A stretch of 46,404 bases of DNA from NCBI GenBank assembly GCA_022509005.1, contig JAFLUC010000008.1, positions 1 to 46,404 of the forward strand, given 5' to 3'. This document shows positions 25,859-34,348 of the stretch, piece by piece. Within the stretch, counting starts at the first letter, position 1; the number at the start of each line of letters is the position of its first letter. The notes beneath the pieces were generated by a model. That model saw nothing but the letters and a program-made list of their open reading frames with translations, searched no databases and had not been told where the DNA came from. This DNA comes from Oscillospiraceae bacterium (GTDB lineage Bacteria > Bacillota > Clostridia > UBA1381). The position numbers and the translations under genes were made by a program.

Positions 25859-26884
25859 TTGAAAAATGTTTTTATTGCGGCTTACGCTTATATAGCGGCG
25901 CTTATCGGCGCGGGCTTCGCCTCCGGGCAGGAAATTTTATGCTATTTTAACCGGTTCGGGAAATTCGGCTTTTGCGGCGTGATAATTTCCGTGCTGCTTT
26001 TTTCGGTTTTTGCCTATATAATTTTTTATACGTGCATAAGGATAAAAACAACATCCTTTGATGATTTTCTCTCCGTATTTCCCGGCAGACACACATCCGC
26101 GATATTCCGCTGTATTACCGGAGTTTTCTCTTTTGCAGTTTTTGCCGTTATGCTCGCGGCATTCGCCGAGATATGCGCATATACTATCGGCATACCGCAA
26201 AAAATCGGCGCGCTCATAGCCGCGGCAGCCTGCGCGGTAATTTTATGCCATGGTCCTGACGGTATAATAACCCTTAACGGAATAATAGGAATCATGCTTG
26301 CAATAGGAATTGCATACTGCTGCTTTTACATACTCCGCTATCGTGAATTTCACGTTTTTTCATACAGCGGAGAAGTGACCGGAAATGCGCTCATTTATTC
26401 CGGCTACAATCTCGTTACGGTTCTGCCCGTTCTTGTTGTTACAAGCCGAAGGCTGAACAGCGGAACCGACGCGGCTGCATCATCCGTAATTTCCGGCATG
26501 GTATTATTTATTCTGATGTCTTTAATATTCTGTATTCTTGCAATGTATGACGGAAAAATAAATCTCGGTGAATTTCCTATGCTCACGATGGCTTACCGCC
26601 AAAATAAACCCTTCGGACTTTTCTACGGGCTGCTGCTTGGCGCGTCTATTGTTACAACACTGCTTTCATCTGCCGAAAGCGTTTCTGAGGCATTTGCGCT
26701 TAGAAAAAAATATATAAAAGCAGCTACTGTATCAGCTCTTGCATATATGCTCTCGGGCGCGGGATTCGGAACGCTTGTTGATACAGCATATCGAATCACA
26801 GGCATTATCGGATTTGTTATATGTGGTATCGTTTTAGTATTATGTATAAAAACTATTTTAAAGTCAAAAATCAGAGATATTTGA
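25859..26884 (+). CDS. YkvI-like membrane protein (LeuT/APC-fold family)
   Basis: About 341 aa with ten or more predicted membrane helices. The first helix carries AALIGAGFASGQEILCYF, the hallmark of YkvI-like transporters of the amino-acid/sodium-symporter fold. Later segments include YSGYNLVTVLPVLVV and TTLLSSAESVSEAF. The substrate is unknown. I prefer the TTG at 25859, because GGGGGG lies 10 bases upstream and the family usually begins KNVFIAAYAYIAALIGAGF. The in-frame ATG at 25832 has no ribosome-binding site and lies just after the greA terminator. No terminator is evident before the tRNA cluster. Confidence 0.8.
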   Translation: MKNVFIAAYAYIAALIGAGFASGQEILCYFNRFGKFGFCGVIISVLLFSVFAYIIFYTCIRIKTTSFDDFLSVFPGRHTSAIFRCITGVFSFAVFAVMLAAFAEICAYTIGIPQKIGALIAAAACAVILCHGPDGIITLNGIIGIMLAIGIAYCCFYILRYREFHVFSYSGEVTGNALIYSGYNLVTVLPVLVVTSRRLNSGTDAAASSVISGMVLFILMSLIFCILAMYDGKINLGEFPMLTMAYRQNKPFGLFYGLLLGASIVTTLLSSAESVSEAFALRKKYIKAATVSALAYMLSGAGFGTLVDTAYRITGIIGFVICGIVLVLCIKTILKSKIRDI

Positions 26885-26993
26885 AGATTTTTAGTGTAAA
26901 TATGAGATATTTTATATTTTTATTTAATTTTTAAACTTTTCTTGATTTGATTAATGGTATTCTTTATGGTAATATAATAAGGTCGTAGAGAAA

Positions 26994-27070
26994 CGGGATG
27001 TAGCGCAGTTTGGTAGCGCATCTGGTTTGGGACCAGAGGGCCGCAGGTTCGAATCCTGTCATCCCGACCA
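26994..27070 (+). tRNA. tRNA-Pro(TGG)
   Basis: A 77-nt cloverleaf with acceptor arms CGGGATG/CATCCCG, anticodon loop TTTGGGA (TGG), T arm GTTCGAATC and encoded CCA. It is the first of three clustered tRNA genes. Confidence 0.95.
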
Positions 27071-27079
27071 AAAATACAA

Positions 27080-27155
27080 GCTGGTGTAGCTCAATTGGCA
27101 GAGCAGCTGATTTGTAATCAGCAGGTTGCGGGTTCGAGTCCCATCACCAGCTCCA
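27080..27155 (+). tRNA. tRNA-Thr(TGT)
   Basis: A 76-nt cloverleaf with acceptor arms GCTGGTG/CACCAGC, anticodon loop TTTGTAA (TGT), T arm GTTCGAGTC and encoded CCA. It lies 9 bases after tRNA-Pro. Confidence 0.95.
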
Positions 27156-27158
27156 TAT

Positions 27159-27243
27159 GGGAGAGTTCCCGAGTGGCCAAAGGGGACAGACTGTAAATCT
27201 GCTGCTTATAGCTTCGGTGGTTCGAATCCACCCTCTCCCACCA
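27159..27243 (+). tRNA. tRNA-Tyr(GTA)
   Basis: An 85-nt class II tRNA with acceptor arms GGGAGAG/CTCTCCC, anticodon GTA in CTGTAAA, a long variable arm and encoded CCA. It lies 3 bases after tRNA-Thr, so the three are co-transcribed. Confidence 0.95.
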
Positions 27244-27275
27244 AAAAAAGCACCGTCGTTAGTCGGTGCTTTTTT
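27244..27275 (+). terminator. Terminator of the tRNA cluster
   Basis: The arms GCACCG and CGGTGC are flanked by an A-run and a T-run, making a hairpin usable in both directions. It starts at the tRNA-Tyr CCA end and also faces the convergent SIR2-TPR gene. Confidence 0.9.
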
Positions 27276-27323
27276 GGTGCGCAAGTCGCTGGCTTTCTCC
27301 CATGCAACCATGGTTTCGTCAAT

Positions 27324-29432
27324 CTATCCCATTTTGCGAAGTGTGATCTCTAAGCTATCCTGATATCGTGCGTTATCCGGCTCTAATTCTACAGCTTTTT
27401 GTTTTGCAGCCAAAGCCTCGGCATAGCGGCCCATTTTGTGAAGGGTGACGCCTAAGCTGTGCTGGTATCGTGCGTTATCAGATTCCAATTCTACAGCTTT
27501 TTGACTCGAAATTAAAGCGTCGGCATAGCGGCCCATTTCGTGAAGGGTGATACCTAAGCTGTTCTGGTATTGTGCGTTATCTGGTTCCAATTCTATAGCT
27601 TTTTGACTCGAAATTAAAGCGTCGGCATAGCGACCCATTTCGTGAAAGGTGACACTTAGATCGTCCTGATAGAGAGCGTTATCTGGCTCCAATTCTACAG
27701 CTTTTTGTTTTGCAGCCAAAGCCTCGGCATAGCGGCCCATTTCGTGAAGGGTGACGCCTAAGCTGTCATGGTATCGTGCGTTATCTGGGTCCAATTCTAC
27801 AGCTTTTTGACTCGGAATTAAAGCGTCGGCATAGCGGCCCATTTCGTGAAGGGTAATACCTAAGCTGTCCTGATATCGTGCGTTATCCGGCTCCAATTCT
27901 ACAGCTTTTTGTTTTGCAGCCAGAGCCTCGTCATAGCGGCCCATTGCGTGAAGGGTAATGCCTAAGCTCTCCTGATATCGTGCGTTATCCGGCTCCAATT
28001 CTACAGCTTTTTGCAAAGCAACCAAAGCCTCGTCATAGCGGCCCTTTTCGTGAAGGGTGATACCTAAGTTCTTCCAATAGAGAGCGTTATCTGGCTCCAA
28101 TTCTACAGCTTTTTGTTTTGCAGCCAGAGCCTCGTCATAGCGGCCCTTTTCGTGAAGGGATCCACCTAAGTTGTTCTGATATCGTGCGTTATCCGGCTCC
28201 AATTCTACAGCTTTTTGAAAGGCAGCCAAAGCCTCGTCATAGCGGCCCATCTTGTGAAGGGTGACGCCTAAGCTGTTCTGATAGAGAGCGTTATCAGGAT
28301 CTCTTTCAACAAGGCTCTGTTCGATTGTCAACGCTTTATCATATTTGCCAGCTTTGTGTAGCGTGACAGCGGTTCTATACATGCTCAACAATTCAGATTT
28401 ATCAGTAACCTGACGGATTGCCTGATCAATGTCGGATTTTTTGTCTTCATCGGAAGAAGAGTCACCGCCGTCAAAAGCTTCCGCCTCGCTGGAATATTTT
28501 TCGGTAAATTCATCAATAGAAATAGATAGAGATTGGTAACGTCTTTTAGCATCAGCCAGAAAAACCTCCTCATTAGGCATGACATACTCAAATTTCGTTC
28601 CTATCAGATATAAGGTCTTATCAAAACCGTCGTGCTCAATTACATATCCGTTTGCCTTATTCACAAATTCAAGGATTTTCCCGGTCAAAGAATTGGTCTT
28701 ATACAACATCCAATATGGAAATCTCCACGTACCATCTTCAAACTTCTCGCTGTTTTTAATCAAAAAATCCATCAGGCTTTTATCATTTCCAGCATACCCA
28801 ATAAATACCGGATGATACTCTGAAAAGATAACGTCCAGAGATTTTTCCCAGTTTTCATGAAGCTTCTCCAGTTCTTTGGTCTGGCTTTTAGGGGCCAGCA
28901 AAAGATCTCGGTGGATTTTGACGATAGTAGGGCGGGTGGTATGTTTCAGTATGTAGTGAGCCAGTGCCTCATGCCCAATGACCAGAGGTATTTCCTGGGA
29001 GTAGTAATTGACAGCATCTTCTATCAGATGGTCAAAATTTGTTGTAACAACAACATTATGCGGCGTCTTTGTCAATAGATGGGCAAGCATAACATAGCCT
29101 GCACTTGGTTTAGCATGCTCCATGAGCTTTTCCAGATAATTATAACCGTCACCTGGCTCTCTGCTGAATCTCCGGTCATAGTACTGACTATAAAAGCTAT
29201 ATTTATTCTCGTCCGTTATGCCCTTGTCCGATTTCCACTTCAGATGCCCTTCGCGGTTGCGAACTGTGAGTTCCTTGTCCCAAGCATCCACAAGCTCCTG
29301 ACCGGATTTGATTCCGGAGGACCTTGAGGCACCGGCACCAAGCACAAAGCAGAATTTACGCTGATGTGGTCCTTTAGATACATCTTTCATCTCGTCAATA
29401 AAACCGGATAAAGACAATGACTCGTAGTTCAT
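27324..29432 (-). CDS. SIR2-TPR protein, candidate antiphage NADase
   Basis: About 702 aa. The N-terminal SIR2-like domain (about 20-290) shows the NAD-binding loop FVLGAGASRSSGIKSG, VVTTNFDHLIE, VKIHRDLL in place of the usual catalytic His-Gly, and VFIGYAGNDKSLMDFL, typical of SIR2_2 proteins. An acidic Ser/Asp linker follows (about 320-345). Ten 34-residue tetratricopeptide repeats come next, with consensus LGxTLHEMGRYxEALAAKQ and KAVELEPDN, and an eleventh breaks off at ITLRKMG. SIR2 domains fused to repeat sensors occur in antiphage systems that deplete NAD. A defence role is inferred from this architecture and from the position beside a tRNA cluster. I chose the ATG at 29432 because GGAGTG lies 7 bases upstream; an in-frame ATG at 29450 lacks a site. 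Confidence 0.85.
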   Translation of the reverse strand: MNYESLSLSGFIDEMKDVSKGPHQRKFCFVLGAGASRSSGIKSGQELVDAWDKELTVRNREGHLKWKSDKGITDENKYSFYSQYYDRRFSREPGDGYNYLEKLMEHAKPSAGYVMLAHLLTKTPHNVVVTTNFDHLIEDAVNYYSQEIPLVIGHEALAHYILKHTTRPTIVKIHRDLLLAPKSQTKELEKLHENWEKSLDVIFSEYHPVFIGYAGNDKSLMDFLIKNSEKFEDGTWRFPYWMLYKTNSLTGKILEFVNKANGYVIEHDGFDKTLYLIGTKFEYVMPNEEVFLADAKRRYQSLSISIDEFTEKYSSEAEAFDGGDSSSDEDKKSDIDQAIRQVTDKSELLSMYRTAVTLHKAGKYDKALTIEQSLVERDPDNALYQNSLGVTLHKMGRYDEALAAFQKAVELEPDNARYQNNLGGSLHEKGRYDEALAAKQKAVELEPDNALYWKNLGITLHEKGRYDEALVALQKAVELEPDNARYQESLGITLHAMGRYDEALAAKQKAVELEPDNARYQDSLGITLHEMGRYADALIPSQKAVELDPDNARYHDSLGVTLHEMGRYAEALAAKQKAVELEPDNALYQDDLSVTFHEMGRYADALISSQKAIELEPDNAQYQNSLGITLHEMGRYADALISSQKAVELESDNARYQHSLGVTLHKMGRYAEALAAKQKAVELEPDNARYQDSLEITLRKMG
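27327..28392 (-). repeat. Tandem 102-bp coding repeats (TPR array)
   Basis: Ten complete 102-bp units and one partial unit encode the TPRs of the SIR2 gene. The strings CATAGCGGCCC and ATTCTACAGCTTTTTG recur nearly unchanged from unit to unit. The high DNA identity implies recent duplication or gene conversion. The partial unit ends at about 27330, a few bases before the stop, where similarity to the repeat stops abruptly. Confidence 0.9.
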
Positions 29433-29672
29433 TTTACTCACTCCATTCATTTTTTATCTATAATGTTACCCTTTATGCCATTTCAGTTTGCCATTTACAC
29501 AGAACACAGCATAGTATTTATTTTATCTGATTTATAGACTATCTTTTATTTCTTAAAATTCAATTATCATTTCTTCTGTTAGGTATCTCATCAACAATTC
29601 TATTATAGCATTTATTGGCTATTTTGGCAAGCCTCTTTATGATTTCACTTCCTTAATAAGCTCTTTTCATAA

Positions 29673-29777
29673 GGACAAGATGCGGAAGCGAATGACGTTA
29701 TCTATGCAGGATTGGAAACATTGTGCTTCATGATTAAAATGGTCTTAGAAAAAGGACTGCAACAAAATTATTCCTAA
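29673..29777 (+). pseudogene. Possible 3' remnant of a lost gene
   Basis: The frame reads GQDAEANDVIYAGLETLC, continues with FMIKMVLEKGLQQNYS and stops directly at a terminator hairpin, as a real gene end would. It opens after an in-frame stop with no plausible start, and I do not recognise the family. It may be what remains of a neighbour of the SIR2 gene, or chance. Confidence 0.3.
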
Positions 29778-29800
29778 ATTATTTTGTTGAAGTCTTTTTT
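29749..29800 (+). terminator. Terminator-like hairpin
   Basis: The arms AAAGGACTGCAACAAAAT and ATTTTGTTGAAGTCTTT pair with few mismatches and end in a T-run. With no intact gene upstream on this strand, it may belong to the remnant at 29673-29777. Confidence 0.6.
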
Positions 29801-29821
29801 AATGAATTATTTTATATCGGA

Positions 29822-29850
29822 TTGAATATTTCTTATATTTATGATATTAT
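29822..29850 (+). promoter_or_regulatory. Promoter candidate of the secreted CuAO-N/MORN-like gene
   Basis: TTGAAT (29822-29827) and TATTAT (29845-29850) are spaced by 17 bases, 57 bases upstream of the ATG. Confidence 0.5.
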
Positions 29851-29907
29851 AATATTAATTTCATAAATATCTGCAAATTAAACGGATAAAGTGAGGATAA
29901 ACAGGAA

Positions 29908-31461
29908 ATGAAAAAATTAATCGGAACTCTGATAGCATCATCAACATTATTGTTTGCCGGATCGGCATTAGCTATGGACTATCCGGCAGAAATTGCCGAG
30001 CCTTCCGCGGCGATAGTTACGGTGGACGGCAAGCCCGTGGACTTCTGCGCGTATAATCTGTACGGAAGCAATTATTTTATGCTGCGCGACGTTGCAATGT
30101 CTCTCGACGGCACAGACAAACAGTTTAATGTGGTATGGGATAACCGTATACAGCTTACACAAAATGAACCATATGAGCCGATAGGCCAGGAGTTTTCGCA
30201 GTCAGCAGATTCAGCGGAAGACGCGTATCTCTCCATTCCGGAAATCAGGATTGACGGAAACGACAAAATAACGCTCATCGGTTATAATATAAACGGCAGC
30301 AATTATTTTAAAATCCGTGACATTGCAAGAATTTTTGACTTCGGTGTTTACTATGAAAACGGCACGCTTGCGATTGACACAACAAAGTCGTACACGCCTG
30401 AAATGCCCTATGAACAGCAAGGGGAGTTAATCGGAATGGCATATGAGGCAGATTTTGCTCTGTTTATTAACGATATGCCTATCGTATCATATTATTCGAC
30501 AGCCGATACCGCATACAACGAGGAACAGCTCACGCGTGTGTGTGAAACTCCAAGTATAACAAATCTCTATATAGATGCGCTTGACCTTGAAAATTACGGC
30601 TTTGACATTACGGAAACCGAAGGAGTTATACAGCTTAAACGAAACCGTGACAAGACATTCGGTATGCTTGACAGCGCGACTATAAACTCCGCGCCCTCAG
30701 ACATAACAGAGGCTTACGCGTCAGATAAAAAGGTATATCTTGACGGCTCAGACACGAGGAATATTATTATAAACGGCAGACCGTACATATCTGCGGCAGA
30801 GCTTATAAAATACGGCAGCGCCGAATCGGGAAAGGTAACGACAGGCGGAATTCCAAGCCGCATTGAATATGGTGGAGTGAATATTGAATTTCTGCGCAGT
30901 GAGCTTGAATCCGCGTATGAATCCGCGGACGGCGAGGAAATCTCCAGAGATTTCAAGAATGAAATCGTGGAGGAGATTAGCTCCATGTCGATCACCGGCG
31001 AATATTCATATAAGGCCGATGCCGGTATCGGCAAGCTCAGCTACGAACAGTTTTATTATGAATCAATAGAATATATCGGTGGCTTTGACGGCTATAACTT
31101 TGAGGGTACGGGAATATCCCGTCTTGATTACGTTCCGCCGGTTTATACACATTCAAACTACTATACGCTTGAACGTGGTATTTTCCATAACGGAAAGCTT
31201 TATGAAGGAATAAGCTATACCGAGCTGCACTCGTCCGCCTATGCAGAAGCCGGCGGCTTGCGCATTGAAGGCTCTATGGGTAACGGCTATAGGCGTCAGG
31301 GAAGATTGATTTACAATCAGTTTAACGGTAAATTCCGTTTCGGTTATCGGATTATCCGCGAAGGAACGTTTGAAAACGGCAAGTATGTCGGCTATTACCG
31401 TGAATATGACGATAACGGCAATCTGATTTTCGAGGGTGATTACTCGGACTTCGTACAGTAA
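29908..31461 (+). CDS. Secreted protein with copper-amine-oxidase-N-like domains and C-terminal MORN-like repeats
   Basis: This 517-aa protein has a clear signal peptide ending at GSALA-MDY. Two modules of the copper-amine-oxidase N-terminal type follow, each with IxVDGKxVxxxxYNxxGSNYFxLRDxA-like sequence (about 35-95 and 110-165); the second has NGSNYFKIRDIARIF. A third, weaker copy lies near 260-330. The C-terminal part (about 400-515) has MORN-like repeats, for example GTFENGKYVGYYREYDDNG. In Clostridia such domains occur in secreted, often wall-associated proteins and do not imply amine oxidase activity. A weak ribosome-binding site (GTGAGG) lies upstream of the ATG. The terminator after it is shared with convergent glmM. 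Confidence 0.7.
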   Translation: MKKLIGTLIASSTLLFAGSALAMDYPAEIAEPSAAIVTVDGKPVDFCAYNLYGSNYFMLRDVAMSLDGTDKQFNVVWDNRIQLTQNEPYEPIGQEFSQSADSAEDAYLSIPEIRIDGNDKITLIGYNINGSNYFKIRDIARIFDFGVYYENGTLAIDTTKSYTPEMPYEQQGELIGMAYEADFALFINDMPIVSYYSTADTAYNEEQLTRVCETPSITNLYIDALDLENYGFDITETEGVIQLKRNRDKTFGMLDSATINSAPSDITEAYASDKKVYLDGSDTRNIIINGRPYISAAELIKYGSAESGKVTTGGIPSRIEYGGVNIEFLRSELESAYESADGEEISRDFKNEIVEEISSMSITGEYSYKADAGIGKLSYEQFYYESIEYIGGFDGYNFEGTGISRLDYVPPVYTHSNYYTLERGIFHNGKLYEGISYTELHSSAYAEAGGLRIEGSMGNGYRRQGRLIYNQFNGKFRFGYRIIREGTFENGKYVGYYREYDDNGNLIFEGDYSDFVQ

Positions 31462-31470
31462 AAAAGCAAA

Positions 31471-31523
31471 GAAAAAAGGCGGTGCAAAAATGCTTTTCAA
31501 CATTTTGCACTGCCTGTTCTTTT
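31471..31523. terminator. Bidirectional terminator between convergent genes
   Basis: The arms GGCGGTGCAAAAATG and CATTTTGCACTGCC form a stem flanked by A-rich and T-rich runs. It serves the upstream plus-strand gene and touches the glmM stop codon at 31522. Confidence 0.75.
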
Positions 31524-32871
31524 ATCCCAATATTTCTTCTATCATCTTCGCGAGCGCCGTTGCTTTTTCTTCAAGCACAGCCTGATCCTTGCCTTCGATC
31601 ATTACGCGAACGAGCGGCTCTGTACCTGATGGGCGGATGAGAACTCTGCCCTCTCCGGCAAATTCTGCTTCAAGCGCCTTGCATGCCTGGGCGATCTGCT
31701 CGTTTTCCATATACTTATCCTTGTTTTCCGGCTTAACAACCGCATTAACGAGCACCTGCGGAAGAACTTCAACGATTGAAGCCGCTTCCGATGCCTTCAT
31801 GCCTGTCTTTTTTAGCACCGCAAGGAATTGCAGCGCGCTTACGAGTCCGTCTCCGGTTGTATTGAAGTCCAGGAATATTACATGACCCGACTGCTCGCCG
31901 CCGAGACAGTAGCCCTTATCGAGCATTTCCTCGAGCACATAGCGGTCGCCGACCTTTGTTTTCGGTATATTAAGTCCGATTTTCTCGCCTGCGATAAACA
32001 GACCGAGATTACTCATGACTGTTGCGACAAGCGTGTTCTGCTTCAGCGTTCCCTGCTCCATCATATGCTTAGCGCATACAGCCATAATCTGGTCGCCGTC
32101 AATCATATTTCCCTTTTCGTCAACGGCGAGCATTCTGTCCGCGTCACCGTCAAACGCAAGACCGATATCAGCGCCGATTGACGTTACATACGCCTTTAAG
32201 CTGTCCATATGCGTTGAGCCGCACTTATCGTTTATGTTTACTCCGTCGGGAGTATTATGTATCGCCTCCACGTTTGCGCCAAGCTTATTAAGCGCCTTGA
32301 ACGCAGTCTGATAGCTTGCGCCGTTTGCGCAGTCAATCGCGATTTTCATTCCGCGAAGATCGCAGTCTATTGTTGAGCACGCGAATGCTACATAATCCTC
32401 AACAGCGTTATGGTTTGCGCTTACATATCCGACCTTGCCGTGAGTGGGAAGCTCGTTAAGCTCCTTTTCACCATTTATATATGCTTCAATTTCATCCTCA
32501 ACAGCGTCTGAGAGCTTATAGCCCTCTGAATTAAAGAACTTTATGCCATTGTATTCACACGGATTATGCGAGGCCGAAATAACAACTCCGGCGTCCGCCT
32601 TATAAAGTCTTGTAAGATAGGCCACGGCAGGGGTGGGAATTACTCCGAGCGGTATTACCTTCGCGCCAACACTGCACATTCCCGCGGTTAGCGCCGCTTC
32701 GAGCATATCTCCCGATTTTCTTGTATCCTTGCCTATGAGAATTCTCGGTCTATGATCTGTACCCTTAGTGAGAACATATGCGCCGCACTGTCCTACCTTA
32801 AATGCCAGATCTGCTGTAAGATCAACATTGGCAACGCCTCTTATACCGTCTGTTCCAAACATTCTTCCCAT
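31522..32871 (-). CDS. glmM: Phosphoglucosamine mutase GlmM
   Basis: This 449-aa enzyme interconverts glucosamine-6-phosphate and glucosamine-1-phosphate on the path to UDP-GlcNAc and peptidoglycan. It has the full alpha-D-phosphohexomutase layout: N-terminal [15 protein letters not shown], the phosphoserine loop [18 protein letters not shown] (about residues 97-114), the metal-binding loop AFDGDADRM (about 240), the sugar-binding GGEQSGH (about 325) and the phosphate-binding RPSGTEP (about 407). Length is normal. It lies 36 bases downstream of argH on the same strand and is probably co-transcribed with it. GAAAGGATG precedes the start. Confidence 0.96.
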   Translation of the reverse strand: MGRMFGTDGIRGVANVDLTADLAFKVGQCGAYVLTKGTDHRPRILIGKDTRKSGDMLEAALTAGMCSVGAKVIPLGVIPTPAVAYLTRLYKADAGVVISASHNPCEYNGIKFFNSEGYKLSDAVEDEIEAYINGEKELNELPTHGKVGYVSANHNAVEDYVAFACSTIDCDLRGMKIAIDCANGASYQTAFKALNKLGANVEAIHNTPDGVNINDKCGSTHMDSLKAYVTSIGADIGLAFDGDADRMLAVDEKGNMIDGDQIMAVCAKHMMEQGTLKQNTLVATVMSNLGLFIAGEKIGLNIPKTKVGDRYVLEEMLDKGYCLGGEQSGHVIFLDFNTTGDGLVSALQFLAVLKKTGMKASEAASIVEVLPQVLVNAVVKPENKDKYMENEQIAQACKALEAEFAGEGRVLIRPSGTEPLVRVMIEGKDQAVLEEKATALAKMIEEILG

Positions 32872-32907
32872 TATTTTACATCCTTTCTGCGCCGGCTGCC
32901 CGCCTCA

Positions 32908-34287
32908 TTATAAGCTGTTTATATATTTCTCGGCTTTACTTATAGCCTTCTGAGTAATCTTCTTTGCCGGACCTCCGATAACCTTCCGGTCGTTAACACA
33001 TGTCTCCATTGAAACCGCGTCATAAATATCGTCTTCGATTATATCCGAAAAGCTCTTCATCTCCTCCATTGTGAGATCCTCAATCGCCTTGTTATGCTCA
33101 ATGCAGTAGAATACCATGTTGCCTATAACGGCATGAGCGTCACGGAACGGAAGTCCTTTCTTAACAAGATAGTCAGCCGCATCGGTTGCGTTTGTGAATC
33201 CGCCCTTTGCGCCCTCATGCATATTGCGGGTATTGACCCTCATTGTTCTTATCATATCACAGAAAACAGGCAGGCAGAGCTTAACAGTGTCTATACTGTC
33301 AAAAATCTGCTCCTTATCCTCCTGCATATCCTTATTATACGCAAGCGGTGTGCCCTTCATCATTGTCAGGAGACCTATTAAATCGCCGTAAACCCTTCCC
33401 GTCTTGCCGCGGATAAGCTCCGCGACATCGGGGTTCTTCTTCTGCGGCATGATTGACGAGCCCGTTGAATATGCGTCGTCCATCTCAACAAATCCAAACT
33501 CATTGCTTGACCAGAGAATAAGCTCCTCCGAGAAACGGCTCGCATGCATCATCACAAGCGACAGGCAGCTTGCAAGCTCAATCACGAAATCTCTGTCGGA
33601 AACGCCGTCAAGCGAGTTCATTGTAACATCGTCAAAGCCAAGCATTTCCGCGACAAATTTACGGTCAAGCGGATACGTAGTTCCAGCAAGCGCGCCCGAA
33701 CCGAGCGGCATTATGTTTGTTCTCTTACGGCAGTCCACAAGACGAGAATAGTCACGCTTGAACATTTCATAATACGCCAGACAGTGATGCGCGAACGTTA
33801 TCGGCTGAGCCTTCTGCAGATGAGTATATCCCGGCATTATAGTGTCAATATGCTCTTTCGCAAGCTCTACAAACGTCTCCATGGTTTCGACAAGCATTTC
33901 TTCGATCTCTGCCGTTTCATCCATGAGATACATTCTTATATCAAGCGCAACCTGATCATTGCGGCTTCTTCCCGTGTGCAGACGCTTGCCCGCGTCACCG
34001 ATTCTATCCGTCAGGATTTTTTCTATATTCATATGAATATCTTCGGCATCAATAAGGAATTCAATCTTGCCGTCCTCAATATCATGCAGAATATGTCCGA
34101 GCTCTCTTACGATCGCTTCCGAATCCTCCATCGGTATAATACCCTGCCTGCCAAGCATTGTGGCATGCGCGATTGAACCCTTTATATCCTGCTTATACAT
34201 TCTTTTATCAAATCTGATGGACGAGTTGAAATCATCTACTCTTTGATCCGTAGCCTTTCTGAATCGTCCGCCCCATAATTTCGCCAT
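32908..34287 (-). CDS. argH: Argininosuccinate lyase
   Basis: This 459-aa protein of the fumarase/aspartase superfamily cleaves argininosuccinate to arginine and fumarate. Signature sequences are [11 protein letters not shown] at the start, [12 protein letters not shown] (about 111-122), the HLQKAQP segment and the catalytic loop [12 protein letters not shown] (about 280-290). Length fits the family. argG is not adjacent, so arginine genes are dispersed here. Its promoter (34320-34348) lies in the end of the upstream kinase gene, and AAAGGAA precedes the ATG. It likely forms a short operon with glmM. Confidence 0.96.
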   Translation of the reverse strand: MAKLWGGRFRKATDQRVDDFNSSIRFDKRMYKQDIKGSIAHATMLGRQGIIPMEDSEAIVRELGHILHDIEDGKIEFLIDAEDIHMNIEKILTDRIGDAGKRLHTGRSRNDQVALDIRMYLMDETAEIEEMLVETMETFVELAKEHIDTIMPGYTHLQKAQPITFAHHCLAYYEMFKRDYSRLVDCRKRTNIMPLGSGALAGTTYPLDRKFVAEMLGFDDVTMNSLDGVSDRDFVIELASCLSLVMMHASRFSEELILWSSNEFGFVEMDDAYSTGSSIMPQKKNPDVAELIRGKTGRVYGDLIGLLTMMKGTPLAYNKDMQEDKEQIFDSIDTVKLCLPVFCDMIRTMRVNTRNMHEGAKGGFTNATDAADYLVKKGLPFRDAHAVIGNMVFYCIEHNKAIEDLTMEEMKSFSDIIEDDIYDAVSMETCVNDRKVIGGPAKKITQKAISKAEKYINSL

Positions 34288-34319
34288 TGTTTTCCGTTCC
34301 TTTCAAGTAAGCTACTGCT

Positions 34320-34348
34320 ATTATATCATGTCTTTTTAGTATTTGCAA
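34320..34348 (-). promoter_or_regulatory. Promoter of argH-glmM
   Basis: On the minus strand TTGCAA (34343-34348) and TATAAT (34320-34325) have a 17-base spacer. The -35 hexamer overlaps the 3' end of the histidine kinase gene. Confidence 0.65.

Larger units (their letters stand above)
29451..29907. other. Intergenic region with a gene remnant, terminator and promoter
   Basis: This 457-base gap is AT-rich. It contains a short open frame that reads like a gene end (29673-29777), a terminator-like hairpin (29749-29800) and a promoter for the next gene (29822-29850). I found no copy of a tRNA 3' end that would mark an integration site. Confidence 0.6.

Noticed and set aside
27327..28392. CRISPR-like array from regular repeats
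   Set aside because: The units are 102 bp, contiguous and in frame, and encode TPRs; there are no unique spacers.
27244..29900. Integration of the SIR2 gene into tRNA-Tyr as a classical island
   Set aside because: I found no second copy of the tRNA 3' end beyond the gene and no integrase, so a site-specific insertion cannot be supported.
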